Shown here piece after piece: positions 34,847-43,184 of a stretch of 64,000 nucleotides of DNA. The notes beneath the pieces were generated by a model, which was given only the letters and a program-made list of their open reading frames with translations, had not been told where the DNA came from and did no database searches. The number at the start of each line of letters is the position of its first letter. The first letter of the stretch is position 1. Origin of the DNA: an uncultured Clostridia bacterium (GTDB taxonomy: Bacteria > Bacillota > Clostridia > Lachnospirales > Lachnospiraceae); assembly GCA_948467395.1 (NCBI GenBank), contig CAOKDX010000001.1:248001-312000 (forward strand), in the 5' to 3' direction. A program made the position numbers and the translations under genes.

Positions 34847-36056
34847 AATCCAAACAAAAGTTTTGAATATGCTATTAGACGTGTATGAAAAGAGCGCTAC
34901 TTATAAAGGAAAAAATATCAGGAATCAAAGTTTTGCCATTAAGCCGGAAAAAATATTTGATAATTACAACGGAGATTATACAGACCAAGATGAAGTAGAT
35001 TGTTTTAATAGGGAAATGCAAATTTTGATGGATTCTGATTATGTAATTTTAGATTATGTAAAGGGCATTCCGGTAATTTCTAAAATAAAACTTAATATCA
35101 ATTCGCTAAATGAAATATATTTAGTATTGAAGCGGGAGGATATCACTGAAAAACGTAAACGGGAAATAGAAATGTATTCGCAATATATGGATATTCATTA
35201 TATAATGGATGCGTTTTGCAGGAAACAGATGGAACGGCTTAATGCTTACAAGGACGCTAAGTATAAGTTTGATATTGCAATAAATATACTGAAATTATTA
35301 AAATATGTGCTTGGAAACAATCGAGATATTATGGAACGTGAATTATCAGTAGCAGTATTGGGGGATACAAAGCTCTTTGAAAAAAGTTATAAGTCACGTA
35401 TTTGCAGTATAATTGAAGAGTACGGAGAGTTAGAATTAGATGTATCCTCTTTGGACAAAAAAGAAAGAGAGAAAGTAATTCTTGAGGAATATCAGGTTTT
35501 TTCAAATCCGTCTTATATTTTTTTGAAAGGACATGTAGAGATTCATTATATTGATGGGAGTTCTATTCGTGTAACACCAGATAATCCGTTCGCTATTTTA
35601 TCAGAGGTAATTGCGCGGATAAAAATGATAAAAGTAAGTTCAAATCGAATCGTTACGGTTGAAAATCTTACGTCATATAACAGAATTAATGATAACGAAT
35701 CAACGTTTATCTATTTAAGCGGATACCATAATACTGGAAAGCAGAGATTTTTAAAGAAGATAGCAGAAAATAATAGTGCTATTTCCTGGTTTCATTTCGG
35801 GGATATTGACCCTGATGGATATTTTATTTTAAAGAATTTAGCTGAAAAAACTGGAATCCCATTTGTTCCGTTGTATATGGATGTACAGCAGTTGATTAAT
35901 TATAGGCAATATTGTAAACCGCTTGAAAAGAATGATATAGTAAAGGGAAAATCACTGTTAAAAATGCGTTTCTATGATGAAGTTATGGAATTTATGCTGG
36001 CAAATAACTGTAAATTGGAACAGGAAATTATTAGCTGGTTAAATGAAAGAAATTGA
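34827..36056 (+). CDS. jetD: Wadjet protein JetD, TOPRIM nuclease
   Basis: 409 aa. N-terminal DUF3322-like helical part, then a DUF2220 TOPRIM domain: Glu279 in TVENLTSYNR and Asp326/Asp328 in HFGDIDPDGYFIL form the metal-binding set and are intact. JetD cleaves plasmid DNA trapped by JetABC. The complete, uninterrupted jetABCD operon indicates a functional Wadjet that limits plasmid uptake. An IS3-family scrap begins about 55 bp after its stop. Confidence 0.9.
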   Translation: MSLQLSKIQTKVLNMLLDVYEKSATYKGKNIRNQSFAIKPEKIFDNYNGDYTDQDEVDCFNREMQILMDSDYVILDYVKGIPVISKIKLNINSLNEIYLVLKREDITEKRKREIEMYSQYMDIHYIMDAFCRKQMERLNAYKDAKYKFDIAINILKLLKYVLGNNRDIMERELSVAVLGDTKLFEKSYKSRICSIIEEYGELELDVSSLDKKEREKVILEEYQVFSNPSYIFLKGHVEIHYIDGSSIRVTPDNPFAILSEVIARIKMIKVSSNRIVTVENLTSYNRINDNESTFIYLSGYHNTGKQRFLKKIAENNSAISWFHFGDIDPDGYFILKNLAEKTGIPFVPLYMDVQQLINYRQYCKPLEKNDIVKGKSLLKMRFYDEVMEFMLANNCKLEQEIISWLNERN

Positions 36057-36109
36057 TGTAATTACAGCATGCCAGTGTTTTTGATATTTTAACCATGAAG
36101 CTGTTATGT

Positions 36110-36241
36110 TTAGTCAACGTATGCAAATTCCTCCACTTTTTGATAGAGTGATTCTGCCGTTGAGAATTCATATAAGTTTGTACATTCATTTTTTAACGTG
36201 TTGAAATAACGCTCCGTTAGCGCATTATCATACGGATATCC
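36110..36241 (-). pseudogene. C-terminal scrap of an IS3-family transposase
   Basis: Reverse-strand reading: GYPYDNALTERYFNTLKNE then CTNLYEF..., ending in TAA at 36110. GxPYDNAxxERYFNTLKNE is the conserved end of the IS3/IS150 DDE domain. The rest of the element is gone. Confidence 0.8.
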
Positions 36242-36440
36242 ATACGACAACGCGCCGATGCAAAAATACACGGACAGGATAAACATCAAACAGGAAGAGA
36301 TGGCCGCCCTGATAGCGGAGAACGCAGAAATCGGCGCCTATACGCAGGAGTTTGCTGACTGCTACCGCAGGATCGCGGAGGAAATCAATGCCCTGAAAGA
36401 AGAACAGGTGGAGGCAGGGACTGACCCGCACGGATGGTAA
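36234..36440 (+). pseudogene. Opposite-facing transposase scrap fused to a recombinase-like tail
   Basis: Plus strand from 36234 reads GYPYDNAPM, the same IS3-type motif as the opposing remnant but with different third-base codons, then continues as QKYTDRINIKQEEM and EFADCYRRIAEEINALKEEQ. The latter looks like the C-terminal coiled part of a serine recombinase (low certainty). Ends at 36440. Confidence 0.4.
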
Positions 36441-36468
36441 ACCTGTAGTGCGTTTTATCTTGATTACA

Positions 36469-36831
36469 CTATTTTCCTACATCAAACCGGCGATTGATAT
36501 CATGGTTCAATTTATCGCGCCAGTCCTCCGTATAGGTCTGAGTGCCCCGGAGGAGTTCGTCACAGAATGCCGCCACATCCCTGCCGGTTATGTCGAGAAC
36601 ATGTTTGCCGGCAGCGGCGCCTTCCTCGAAAAGGTCAATGAGGTCATAGTGGATCTTCATCATATCCAGGCCCGAGCCGGATGCAAACATCCACATATGC
36701 TTCTGGATCTTTCTGAATACATAAGCGTAGTCCTCGGGAAGTGCTTTTACCCGCTCCATCTGCTTCTTATATTCGCGTTTTTCCTTTACTATTTTGGGGA
36801 TGTTCAGATAATTGTCAAAAAAGTTACCCAT
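36469..36831 (-). CDS. DUF1048 protein, partner of the PadR regulator
   Basis: 120 aa. MGNFFDNYLNIPKIVKEKRE, then KALPEDYAYVFRKIQKHMW and a helical C-terminus, matching DUF1048, a small helical family almost always encoded with a PadR-type regulator. Its start overlaps the PadR gene by 8 nt. Function not established. It marks the return to ordinary chromosomal sequence after the island. Confidence 0.85.
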   Translation of the reverse strand: MGNFFDNYLNIPKIVKEKREYKKQMERVKALPEDYAYVFRKIQKHMWMFASGSGLDMMKIHYDLIDLFEEGAAAGKHVLDITGRDVAAFCDELLRGTQTYTEDWRDKLNHDINRRFDVGK

Positions 36832-37162
36832 GGATCGTATCCTCCTTTAATTGTCTTAATTTTGAAGAGATAAAGTCCCATCTCGTCCAGAAGTTTTGTA
36901 ATTCATCCTGTCCAGCCTGATTCAGAGTGAAAAACTTCCGGGGCGGGCCCATATCGGACGGTTTCTTTTCAATGTCTACCAGTTTATTCTTTTCCAGTCT
37001 CATCAGTATCGTGTAGGTTGTACCATCCACCACATCGGAGAAACCAAGGGCGTTCAGCTGTCTGGTAATTTCATAGCCATAGGTTTCACCGCGGCTGATG
37101 ATCTCCAGAATACAGCCTTCCAGAACCCCTTTCAGCATTTCGGTAAGGTTTTCCAAATTCAT
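36824..37162 (-). CDS. PadR-family transcriptional regulator
   Basis: 112 aa. Winged helix with ILEIISRGETYGYEITRQL, VVDGTTYTILMRLEKNKLV and PPRKFFTLNQAGQDEL, typical PadR. The ATG at 37162 is only 1 nt after AGGAGG, so an in-frame TTG at 37156 (7 nt spacing) may be the real start. Co-transcribed with the DUF1048 gene. A perfect 8-bp inverted repeat at 37187-37207 in its promoter is a likely autoregulatory operator. Confidence 0.9.
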   Translation of the reverse strand: MNLENLTEMLKGVLEGCILEIISRGETYGYEITRQLNALGFSDVVDGTTYTILMRLEKNKLVDIEKKPSDMGPPRKFFTLNQAGQDELQNFWTRWDFISSKLRQLKEDTIHG

Positions 37163-37186
37163 TCCTCCTTATCCACGGTTATTTTG

Positions 37187-37207
37187 GTATTTAGTATTGC
37201 TAAATAC
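37187..37207. promoter_or_regulatory. Likely PadR operator, inverted repeat
   Basis: GTATTTAG (37187-37194), 5-nt spacer, CTAAATAC (37200-37207): perfect 8-bp dyad about 25 bp upstream of the padR start, next to a second partial dyad (tactgctatatagta). Size and AT-rich arms fit known PadR operators. Confidence 0.65.
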
Positions 37208-37390
37208 TGCTATATAGTAACACAGAATAGTCAGGCTGTCAATATAGCCCGGCGGCGCCAATTTGAATCCTTTGTTAAACGAAAAAGAATGAGGATATAG
37301 TATTGATGTACAGAGCAAAAACAGCTTCGCTGCTTTTTGCTCGTACTTCCTCCGCTGCGCTTCGGAATGGAGGATTATATGTATTTGTAG
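37208..37390. other. Intergenic stretch with hairpin
   Basis: No gene. A hairpin at 37313-37342 (gagcaaaaa / tttttgctc, with an inner cagc/gctg) and a second imperfect one (cctcc...ggagg, about 37349-37373) precede the promoter at 37391. No function recognised. Confidence 0.4.
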
Positions 37391-37420
37391 TTGTACACAT
37401 TTGCTATTTTATGATACAAT
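37391..37420 (+). promoter_or_regulatory. Promoter for the 37.5-45.1 kb gene run
   Basis: -35 TTGTAC (37391-37396), 18-bp spacer, -10 TACAAT (37415-37420). No terminator is seen before 45.1 kb, so this may drive many of the following genes. Confidence 0.55.
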
Positions 37421-37476
37421 AAACTGGATTTGAAAAAATGACGGGAACCATACGGATCAGACAGAGAAAGGGGCGG

Positions 37477-38040
37477 ATGCGCAGAATGATTGACAAGGGA
37501 GAATTTGGCTATATCAGGAATCAGAAAAAGATCAATATGATCTGGCTGCTTGTGTTTATACTGATCGGGGTGGCAATCTTTATCTGTGGATACCTGCTGA
37601 CGAAGACAAGGGCTAATATTTTTACAGTGATCGCCGTCCTGATGGTGCTTCCGGCGGCGAAACGCGTTGTGGCGCTGGTGGTAATGATGCCCCGTAGGGG
37701 TGTGGAGCGTGACCGGTACGATAAGATGTCCCAGGCAGCCGGGGAGGGGATCCTGTTTACCGATTATGTGTTTACCTCCACGGAGAAGATCATGCACCTG
37801 GACTTCCTGCTGATCAAGAATGGAAATGTACTGGGTGTCACGGCCCCGTCCAGACAGGATGTGGAATATATGAAGAAGTATCTGGCGGACAGCGTCCACA
37901 AGACGGCACCGGATTTTCATACCGCGGTGTTCGAAACCGATGAGCAGATGATCCGGCATCTGGATAAGCTGGCGCAGACAGAAGCGGATCCGGAAAGGAC
38001 GGAGAAGGTCAGGGAATATATGCGTTCCCTGGCGGTATAG
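37477..38040 (+). CDS. Conserved two-TM membrane protein, unknown function
   Basis: 187 aa from ATG at 37477 (GGGGCGG 4-5 nt upstream); in-frame ATGs at 37438 and 37486 are alternatives, and MIDKGEFGYI (37486) is where similar proteins begin. Two TM helices (about 20-60 region), then a cytosolic domain of about 120 residues containing DYVFTSTEKIMHLDFLLI and VTAPSRQDVEYMKKYL. A Lachnospiraceae-type conserved protein from memory; no function assigned. Confidence 0.65.
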   Translation: MRRMIDKGEFGYIRNQKKINMIWLLVFILIGVAIFICGYLLTKTRANIFTVIAVLMVLPAAKRVVALVVMMPRRGVERDRYDKMSQAAGEGILFTDYVFTSTEKIMHLDFLLIKNGNVLGVTAPSRQDVEYMKKYLADSVHKTAPDFHTAVFETDEQMIRHLDKLAQTEADPERTEKVREYMRSLAV

Positions 38041-38050
38041 AAGGACGGCT

Positions 38051-38998
38051 ATGAAAGAGCTTATCATTCAAAACAATGACAGCGGGCAGCGGCTGGACAA
38101 ATATCTGCAGAAATATATGGGAGAGGCGCCGAGGGGATTCCTATACAAGATGCTGCGAAAGAAAAACATTAAGTTAAATGGCAGCCGGGCAGAGGGAAGA
38201 GAGATCCTGTCCACGGGAGACCGGGTGTCGCTGTATCTGTCGGAGGAGACGATAGAGAAGTTCCGCAAAGAGACGTCCCAGGTACGGTATCCGCAGGGGC
38301 AGCTGGATATTTTATATGAGGATGAAAATGTGGTTCTTCTGGACAAGCCGGCGGGAATGCTCTCCCAGAAGGCGAGACGGGAAGACGTCAGTCTGGTGGA
38401 ATATCTTCTCGGATATCTTCAGTCCAGAGGGGAGTGGCAGCCAGGAGGTACTTTTACCCCGGGAATCTGCAACCGTCTTGACCGGAACACAAGCGGGATT
38501 GTCGTAGCCGGCAAAAGTCTCGCCGGACTTCAGAAGATGTCGGAGCTTCTGCGAGAACGAAGGGTGGACAAATATTATCTTGCGGTGGTGGAAGGGGTTA
38601 TGAAGGAGCCGGAGATGATTCACGGTTTCCTCCGGAAGGATGAAAAGACGAATCAGGCGACAATATACGATGAGGCGGGAGAGGGGCGTTCTTATATTGA
38701 GACAGGATATGAGCCGCTGGCAGATAACGGGTCATATACCCTGCTCCGGGTGAAACTCATCACGGGCAAGACCCACCAGATCCGCAGCCATCTCGGCAGC
38801 ATCGGCCATCCCCTGCTGGGGGATGTGAAATACGGCGGAGGGAAATACAGAGGGCTGCCCGGGTATCTGCTGCATTCCAGTGAGATACAGTTTCCAGAGC
38901 TTCCGGAACCATTCCGGCAGCTCAGCGGGAGATGTGTGAGGGCACCGCTTCCGCAGCAGTTTGAGAAAATAACGAGAGAATTGGAGGGATATCAATGA
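38051..38998 (+). CDS. RluA-family 23S rRNA pseudouridine synthase
   Basis: 315 aa. N-terminal S4 domain (about 13-65, QRLDKYL), then the pseudouridine synthase fold with catalytic Asp144 in NRLDRNTSG (HRLDxxTSG in most relatives), VDKYYLAVVEG, and LITGKTHQIRSHLGSIGHPLLGD. RluC/RluD-type enzymes modify large-subunit rRNA. It overlaps the DJ-1 gene by an ATGA. Confidence 0.92.
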   Translation: MKELIIQNNDSGQRLDKYLQKYMGEAPRGFLYKMLRKKNIKLNGSRAEGREILSTGDRVSLYLSEETIEKFRKETSQVRYPQGQLDILYEDENVVLLDKPAGMLSQKARREDVSLVEYLLGYLQSRGEWQPGGTFTPGICNRLDRNTSGIVVAGKSLAGLQKMSELLRERRVDKYYLAVVEGVMKEPEMIHGFLRKDEKTNQATIYDEAGEGRSYIETGYEPLADNGSYTLLRVKLITGKTHQIRSHLGSIGHPLLGDVKYGGGKYRGLPGYLLHSSEIQFPELPEPFRQLSGRCVRAPLPQQFEKITRELEGYQ

Positions 38999-39552
38999 AA
39001 AAAGCAGTCATGTTATTTGCAGAAGGATATGAGACGGTGGAAGCCCTGATGGTGGTGGATCTTCTTCGGCGCGCCGGGGTGACAGTGACGATGGCGTCCA
39101 TTACAGAGGAAGAGACAGTGACAAGCTCCCATGGAGTATGTGTGGGGATGGACGCCGTGCTCGGCGAGGTAGATCCTCTGTCCTATGATGCCATTATCCT
39201 GCCGGGCGGAATGCCGGGGACGTTAAATCTTGGCGGGAGCGATGCTGTGAAGAAAGCAGTCCTGGCCATGAATGACGCTGGTAAGATTGTGGCGGCCATT
39301 TGCGCGGCGCCGGGAGTTCTTGGCAAATACGGACTTCTGCAGGGAAGGAGGGCGTGCAGCTTTCCGGACCATGAGGTAAATCTTACTGGGGCTGAGGTGT
39401 CCCGCGAACCGGTTGTAGTAGATGGGAATATTGTGACGAGCAGAGGTTTGGGCACCGCCATGGAATTTGGACTGAAGCTGCTGGAGCTTCTGGTGAGCCC
39501 GGAAAAGAGAGATGAGATAAAAGACAAAATTGTCTATCAGCCGCTGGCCTGA
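38995..39552 (+). CDS. DJ-1/PfpI family protein
   Basis: 185 aa. Class I glutamine-amidotransferase-like fold: AEGYETVEALMVVDLLRRAG at the N-terminus (Glu10/Glu13), Cys103 in AAICAAPG, and the DGNIVTSRGLGTAMEFGLKL C-terminus. DJ-1-like proteins act as deglycases/chaperones or thiazole-related enzymes; the substrate is unknown. Starts within the stop of the pseudouridine synthase gene. Confidence 0.9.
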   Translation: MKKAVMLFAEGYETVEALMVVDLLRRAGVTVTMASITEEETVTSSHGVCVGMDAVLGEVDPLSYDAIILPGGMPGTLNLGGSDAVKKAVLAMNDAGKIVAAICAAPGVLGKYGLLQGRRACSFPDHEVNLTGAEVSREPVVVDGNIVTSRGLGTAMEFGLKLLELLVSPEKRDEIKDKIVYQPLA

Positions 39553-39593
39553 TCCGGCAGGACAGCCGGCGCTGACGGACGGAGGAGAGTGAG

Positions 39594-40127
39594 ATGGGTA
39601 CTTGGAATTCGCGGGGGCTGCGGGGCTCCTTTCTGGAAGAGATCATCAATATGACCAATGAGAAATACCGGATGCAGAGGCTGGCTCTGGTGCAAAAGGT
39701 GCCGACTCCCATCAAACCTCTTAAGATCGACAAGGAATCCCGCCATATCACACTGGCGTATTTCGATCAGAAAAGTACGGTGGATTATATCGGCGTCGTG
39801 CAGGGGATACCAGTCTGCTTTGATGCGAAGGAATGCGCCACGGAGACATTCGCCCTGGGAAGTAATGTGCACGAGCATCAGATGGCATTTATGTCTGACT
39901 TTGAGGGACAGGATGGCATAGCATTTCTTCTTATCTATTTCAAATCAAAAGAAAAATATATGTATCTGCCCTTCTCTGATCTGAGAAGATTCTGGGACCG
40001 GATGCAGTCCGGCGGCCCGAAAAATTTTAAACTGGCGGAGCTGGATCCATCTTTCGAGATCTCGACCTATTCGGGCACCTTCGTCCATTATCTTGAGCAG
40101 ATACAGATGGACATGGACAGAAGATGA
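39594..40127 (+). CDS. recU: Holliday junction resolvase RecU
   Basis: 177 aa. SRGLRGSFLEEIINMTNEKY matches the RecU GxxxExxIN motif; KVPTPIKP, VDYIGVVQG and FDAKECATETF carry the remaining conserved acidic/Lys residues of the nuclease site. RecU resolves recombination intermediates in low-GC Gram-positives. ATG with GGAGGAGAG upstream. In Bacillus recU sits next to a penicillin-binding protein gene; here it precedes potA. Confidence 0.92.
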   Translation: MGTWNSRGLRGSFLEEIINMTNEKYRMQRLALVQKVPTPIKPLKIDKESRHITLAYFDQKSTVDYIGVVQGIPVCFDAKECATETFALGSNVHEHQMAFMSDFEGQDGIAFLLIYFKSKEKYMYLPFSDLRRFWDRMQSGGPKNFKLAELDPSFEISTYSGTFVHYLEQIQMDMDRR

Positions 40128-40155
40128 TACCGCCTGGTTAGGAGAGGAACAAGCT

Positions 40156-41592
40156 GTGGAAAAAAGGGAAACGATCATAGAATTAAAAAACATCAGAAAA
40201 AATTATGACAGCGATGCGCCGGTCATAGATAATTTCAGCCTCCAGGTGAAGAAGGGGGAGTTTGTCACCCTGCTGGGGCCATCCGGCTGCGGTAAGACAA
40301 CCCTGCTCCGGATGATTGGCGGATTCGAGCTGCCCACCTCCGGACGGATTCTTTTGAACGGGCAGGATATCAGTAAGCTGCCGCCCAATAAGAGACCGGT
40401 CAATACGGTCTTTCAGAAGTATGCGCTGTTTCCGTACCTGAATATATTTGAAAATATTGCCTTCGGCCTGAAGCTCAAGAAACTCCCCAAAGAAGACATT
40501 CAGGAGAAGGTGAGGCGGGTGCTGGAGATTGTGGATCTGGAGGGGTTTGAGAGACGAAAGGTCACCACCCTGTCCGGCGGACAGCAGCAGCGGATCGCCA
40601 TTGCCCGCGCCATTGTCAATGAGCCGGAGATCCTTCTTCTGGATGAACCGCTGGGGGCCCTGGATTACAAAATGCGCAGGGAGATGCAGCTGGAGCTGAA
40701 ACAGATGCATGAGGAGCTGGGGATCACTTTTATCTATGTCACCCATGATCAGGAGGAAGCCCTTACCATGTCGGACAAGATTGTTGTGATGGCCCATGGG
40801 AGGATCCAGCATGAGGGGACGCCGGAGGAGATTTACCAGAAGCCGAAGAATCCCTTTGTGGCAGATTTCATCGGTGAGAGCAATATCTTCAACGGTTTTA
40901 TGACAGGAGAGAAAAAGGTGACAATCTGCGATTCGGAATTTGACTGTGTGGATGATTATCCGGTGGGGACGAAGGTGGATGCCGTGATACGCCCGGAGAA
41001 TGTCACATTGACGGATGTCTCCCGGGGAAAGCTGCAGGGAGAGGTCATCTCTTCCGTGTTTAAGGGCACCTTTTATGAGGTTACGGTGCAGAGTGACAAC
41101 TATGAGATCGTGGCCCAGAGCAGAGCATCCTTTTCCCGGGGGAAGAGGATGGGCGTTGACTTAAAGCCCTCCGTGATCCATATTATGCCTTATGATATGA
41201 CGAAAAACCATTATACCGGCCAGATGGATGCAGAGTGGAGAATCCAGTTGACCGACGGCGTGCTGGAGCCGGATCTGTCCCGGCTGTATCCGGGGTCCCA
41301 GGTGGTGGACGGGGTACTGTATTCTGCAGAGGGAAGGGCATTGCATACAGAGGGGATACGGTTTGATATTTCCTTCGACTCCCAGGACGCCAGGCTCAGT
41401 GATGATCCCGACGCGGGGCTCGTAAAGGGAAGGATCGTCTCCATTATTTATAAGGGGGATCATTACAGCTATACCGTCCGAAGCAGGAACGATATGGATT
41501 ATTATGTCAACGATGAATGGCTGTGGAATATTGGCGACTACGTCAGCGTGATCGTTCCGGAGGAGAAGATACACTATAAGAGGAAAGGATAA
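40156..41592 (+). CDS. potA: Spermidine/putrescine ABC transporter ATPase PotA, extended C-terminus
   Basis: 478 aa from GTG at 40156 (MEKRETIIELKNIRKNYDSD); upstream frame is a shadow of recU. Walker A GPSGCGKTT, LSGGQQQRIAIARAI, Walker B ILLLDEPLGALD and VTHDQEEALTMSD. After a normal TOBE region (about 255-350) about 125 further residues form what looks like a second TOBE-like OB domain (GLVKGRIVSIIYKGDHYSYTV). Typical PotA is about 350-380 aa. First gene of a complete potABCD set. Confidence 0.93.
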   Translation: MEKRETIIELKNIRKNYDSDAPVIDNFSLQVKKGEFVTLLGPSGCGKTTLLRMIGGFELPTSGRILLNGQDISKLPPNKRPVNTVFQKYALFPYLNIFENIAFGLKLKKLPKEDIQEKVRRVLEIVDLEGFERRKVTTLSGGQQQRIAIARAIVNEPEILLLDEPLGALDYKMRREMQLELKQMHEELGITFIYVTHDQEEALTMSDKIVVMAHGRIQHEGTPEEIYQKPKNPFVADFIGESNIFNGFMTGEKKVTICDSEFDCVDDYPVGTKVDAVIRPENVTLTDVSRGKLQGEVISSVFKGTFYEVTVQSDNYEIVAQSRASFSRGKRMGVDLKPSVIHIMPYDMTKNHYTGQMDAEWRIQLTDGVLEPDLSRLYPGSQVVDGVLYSAEGRALHTEGIRFDISFDSQDARLSDDPDAGLVKGRIVSIIYKGDHYSYTVRSRNDMDYYVNDEWLWNIGDYVSVIVPEEKIHYKRKG

Positions 41593-41601
41593 TAGAAGGC
41601 C

Positions 41602-42390
41602 ATGACTTTTGCAAGAAAGCAGCTGTGCATTCCCTATGCAGTTTTTCTCGTTCTATTTGTGATATTACCGCTCTCAGTTGTATTGTATTATGCCTTTACC
41701 AATGGGGAGGGGCAGTTTACCGTGGACAATTTTATGGCGTTTTTTACGAATTCCAGAACGACAGGAACTCTTGTTTACAGCATACTGATTGCCCTTGCCA
41801 CCACAGCTGCCTGTCTGCTCTTAGCTTACCCGACTGCGTATATACTGGCCAGGGGACCGTTTTCCCATGGAGGGGCATTGCTGATGATAGTGGTGACGCC
41901 CATGTGGATCAATTTTACACTGCGGGTTACGGCGCTGAAGGAGATTCTCAGTGTCCTTGAGGGGAACCTTGCCTACTATCCCTTTCTTAATACGATTATC
42001 GGCATGACTTATGATTTTCTTCCCTTTATGATACTGCCCGTCTATACGTCCATTGTGAAAATGGATTCCCAGCTTCTGGAGGCGGCGGCGGATCTCGGGG
42101 CGACGGGATGGAAGATATTCTGGAAGGTTATGCTGCCGCTGTCCATGCCGGGGATCATCAGCGGGGTGACCATGGTATTTCTCCCGGCTATGACAAATTA
42201 TGTCGTTCTGGATATGATGTATAACAGCACCTATATTATGGGAAGCCTGATCGGGAGCTATTTTAGCTCCTATGACTGGAACAATGGTTCGATGATATCA
42301 TCCATCCTGTTGCTGCTGATTGTGCTCCTCTCATGGGTCAGTGGAAGATTCGGGGACAGCGAGAGTCAGAAGGGGGGGGCAGTCCTGTGA
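41602..42390 (+). CDS. potB: Polyamine ABC transporter permease PotB
   Basis: 262 aa with about six TM helices. The permease EAA loop LLEAAADLGATGWKIFWKV (interaction with PotA) is present. Ten nucleotides after potA. Its stop overlaps the potC start codon (GTGA). Confidence 0.93.
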   Translation: MTFARKQLCIPYAVFLVLFVILPLSVVLYYAFTNGEGQFTVDNFMAFFTNSRTTGTLVYSILIALATTAACLLLAYPTAYILARGPFSHGGALLMIVVTPMWINFTLRVTALKEILSVLEGNLAYYPFLNTIIGMTYDFLPFMILPVYTSIVKMDSQLLEAAADLGATGWKIFWKVMLPLSMPGIISGVTMVFLPAMTNYVVLDMMYNSTYIMGSLIGSYFSSYDWNNGSMISSILLLLIVLLSWVSGRFGDSESQKGGAVL

Positions 42391-43184
42391 GGAAAAAAGT
42401 GTGTCAGAGCGTGTGGCTTCTTCTTATCCTAATCTTTTTGTACCTGCCGGTTCTGGTTCTCACAGTGTACAGCTTTACGGATTCTACCATGATCGGGGCG
42501 GTTCGGGGGTTCTCCCTGAAAAATTATGTGACGTTATTTACCACTCCGGAGCTGCGGGACATGATACGGGGCACCGTTGTCCTGGCCCTTGGCGTCTCGG
42601 TGGTATCGGTGATCCTTGGGACAATGGGAGCCGTCGGGGCCTTTTACAGCGGCCGCCGTCTGAGGGCGGGACTGGAATTTGCCAATCAGATTCCGGTGGT
42701 GAATGCGGATGTTGTCACTGGATTTTCTGTGTGTATCCTTCTCATTGTCTTTCTGGGAATGGACAAGGATACCTATGTGCCGCTGGTCATCGGACAGACA
42801 GCCCTGTGTACGCCCTTTGTCTATCTGTCTGTCATGCCGAGGCTCAGGCAGATGGATCCCTCTGTCTACGAGGCGGCGCTGGATCTTGGGTGCACGCCGG
42901 TTCAGGCGCTGCGGAGAGTTGTGCTCCGGGAGCTGGTGCCGGGTATGCTGTCGGGCTTTATGACTGCCGTCACCTTGTCGCTGGATGATTATTTTATTAC
43001 CACGTATACGAAACCGGCGGTGTTTGATACCATCAGCACCTATGTGGTAAATGCCACAAAGGGGGCGCAGACCAGTATCAAGACGGCGCTCTGGGCGCTG
43101 TCGGCACTGATCTTCGCCGTGGTGGTTCTGGCAGTCGTTCTGATGAATGTGAGGCCGGGGAGTCGAAAGGAAGGTGCCATATGA
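42387..43184 (+). CDS. potC: Polyamine ABC transporter permease PotC
   Basis: 265 aa from GTG at 42387 (MRKKVCQSVWLL), preceded by a run of G; an upstream open frame overlaps potB but has no ribosome site. Six TM helices and EAA loop YEAALDLGCTPVQALRRV. DDYFITTYTKPAVFDTISTY is typical of PotC/PotH-type permeases. Overlaps potD by an ATGA. Confidence 0.92.
   Translation: MRKKVCQSVWLLLILIFLYLPVLVLTVYSFTDSTMIGAVRGFSLKNYVTLFTTPELRDMIRGTVVLALGVSVVSVILGTMGAVGAFYSGRRLRAGLEFANQIPVVNADVVTGFSVCILLIVFLGMDKDTYVPLVIGQTALCTPFVYLSVMPRLRQMDPSVYEAALDLGCTPVQALRRVVLRELVPGMLSGFMTAVTLSLDDYFITTYTKPAVFDTISTYVVNATKGAQTSIKTALWALSALIFAVVVLAVVLMNVRPGSRKEGAI

Noticed and set aside
18920-36440. Search for flanking direct repeats (att sites) around the island
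   Set aside because: No convincing direct repeat was found by eye between the two edges, so none is annotated.
36448-36873. Plus-strand 141-codon open frame
   Set aside because: Antisense shadow of the DUF1048 gene, which has clear family motifs on the minus strand.
37313-37373. Hairpins in the 37.2-37.4 kb gap as a riboswitch
   Set aside because: No known riboswitch core was recognised; stems are imperfect and simple.
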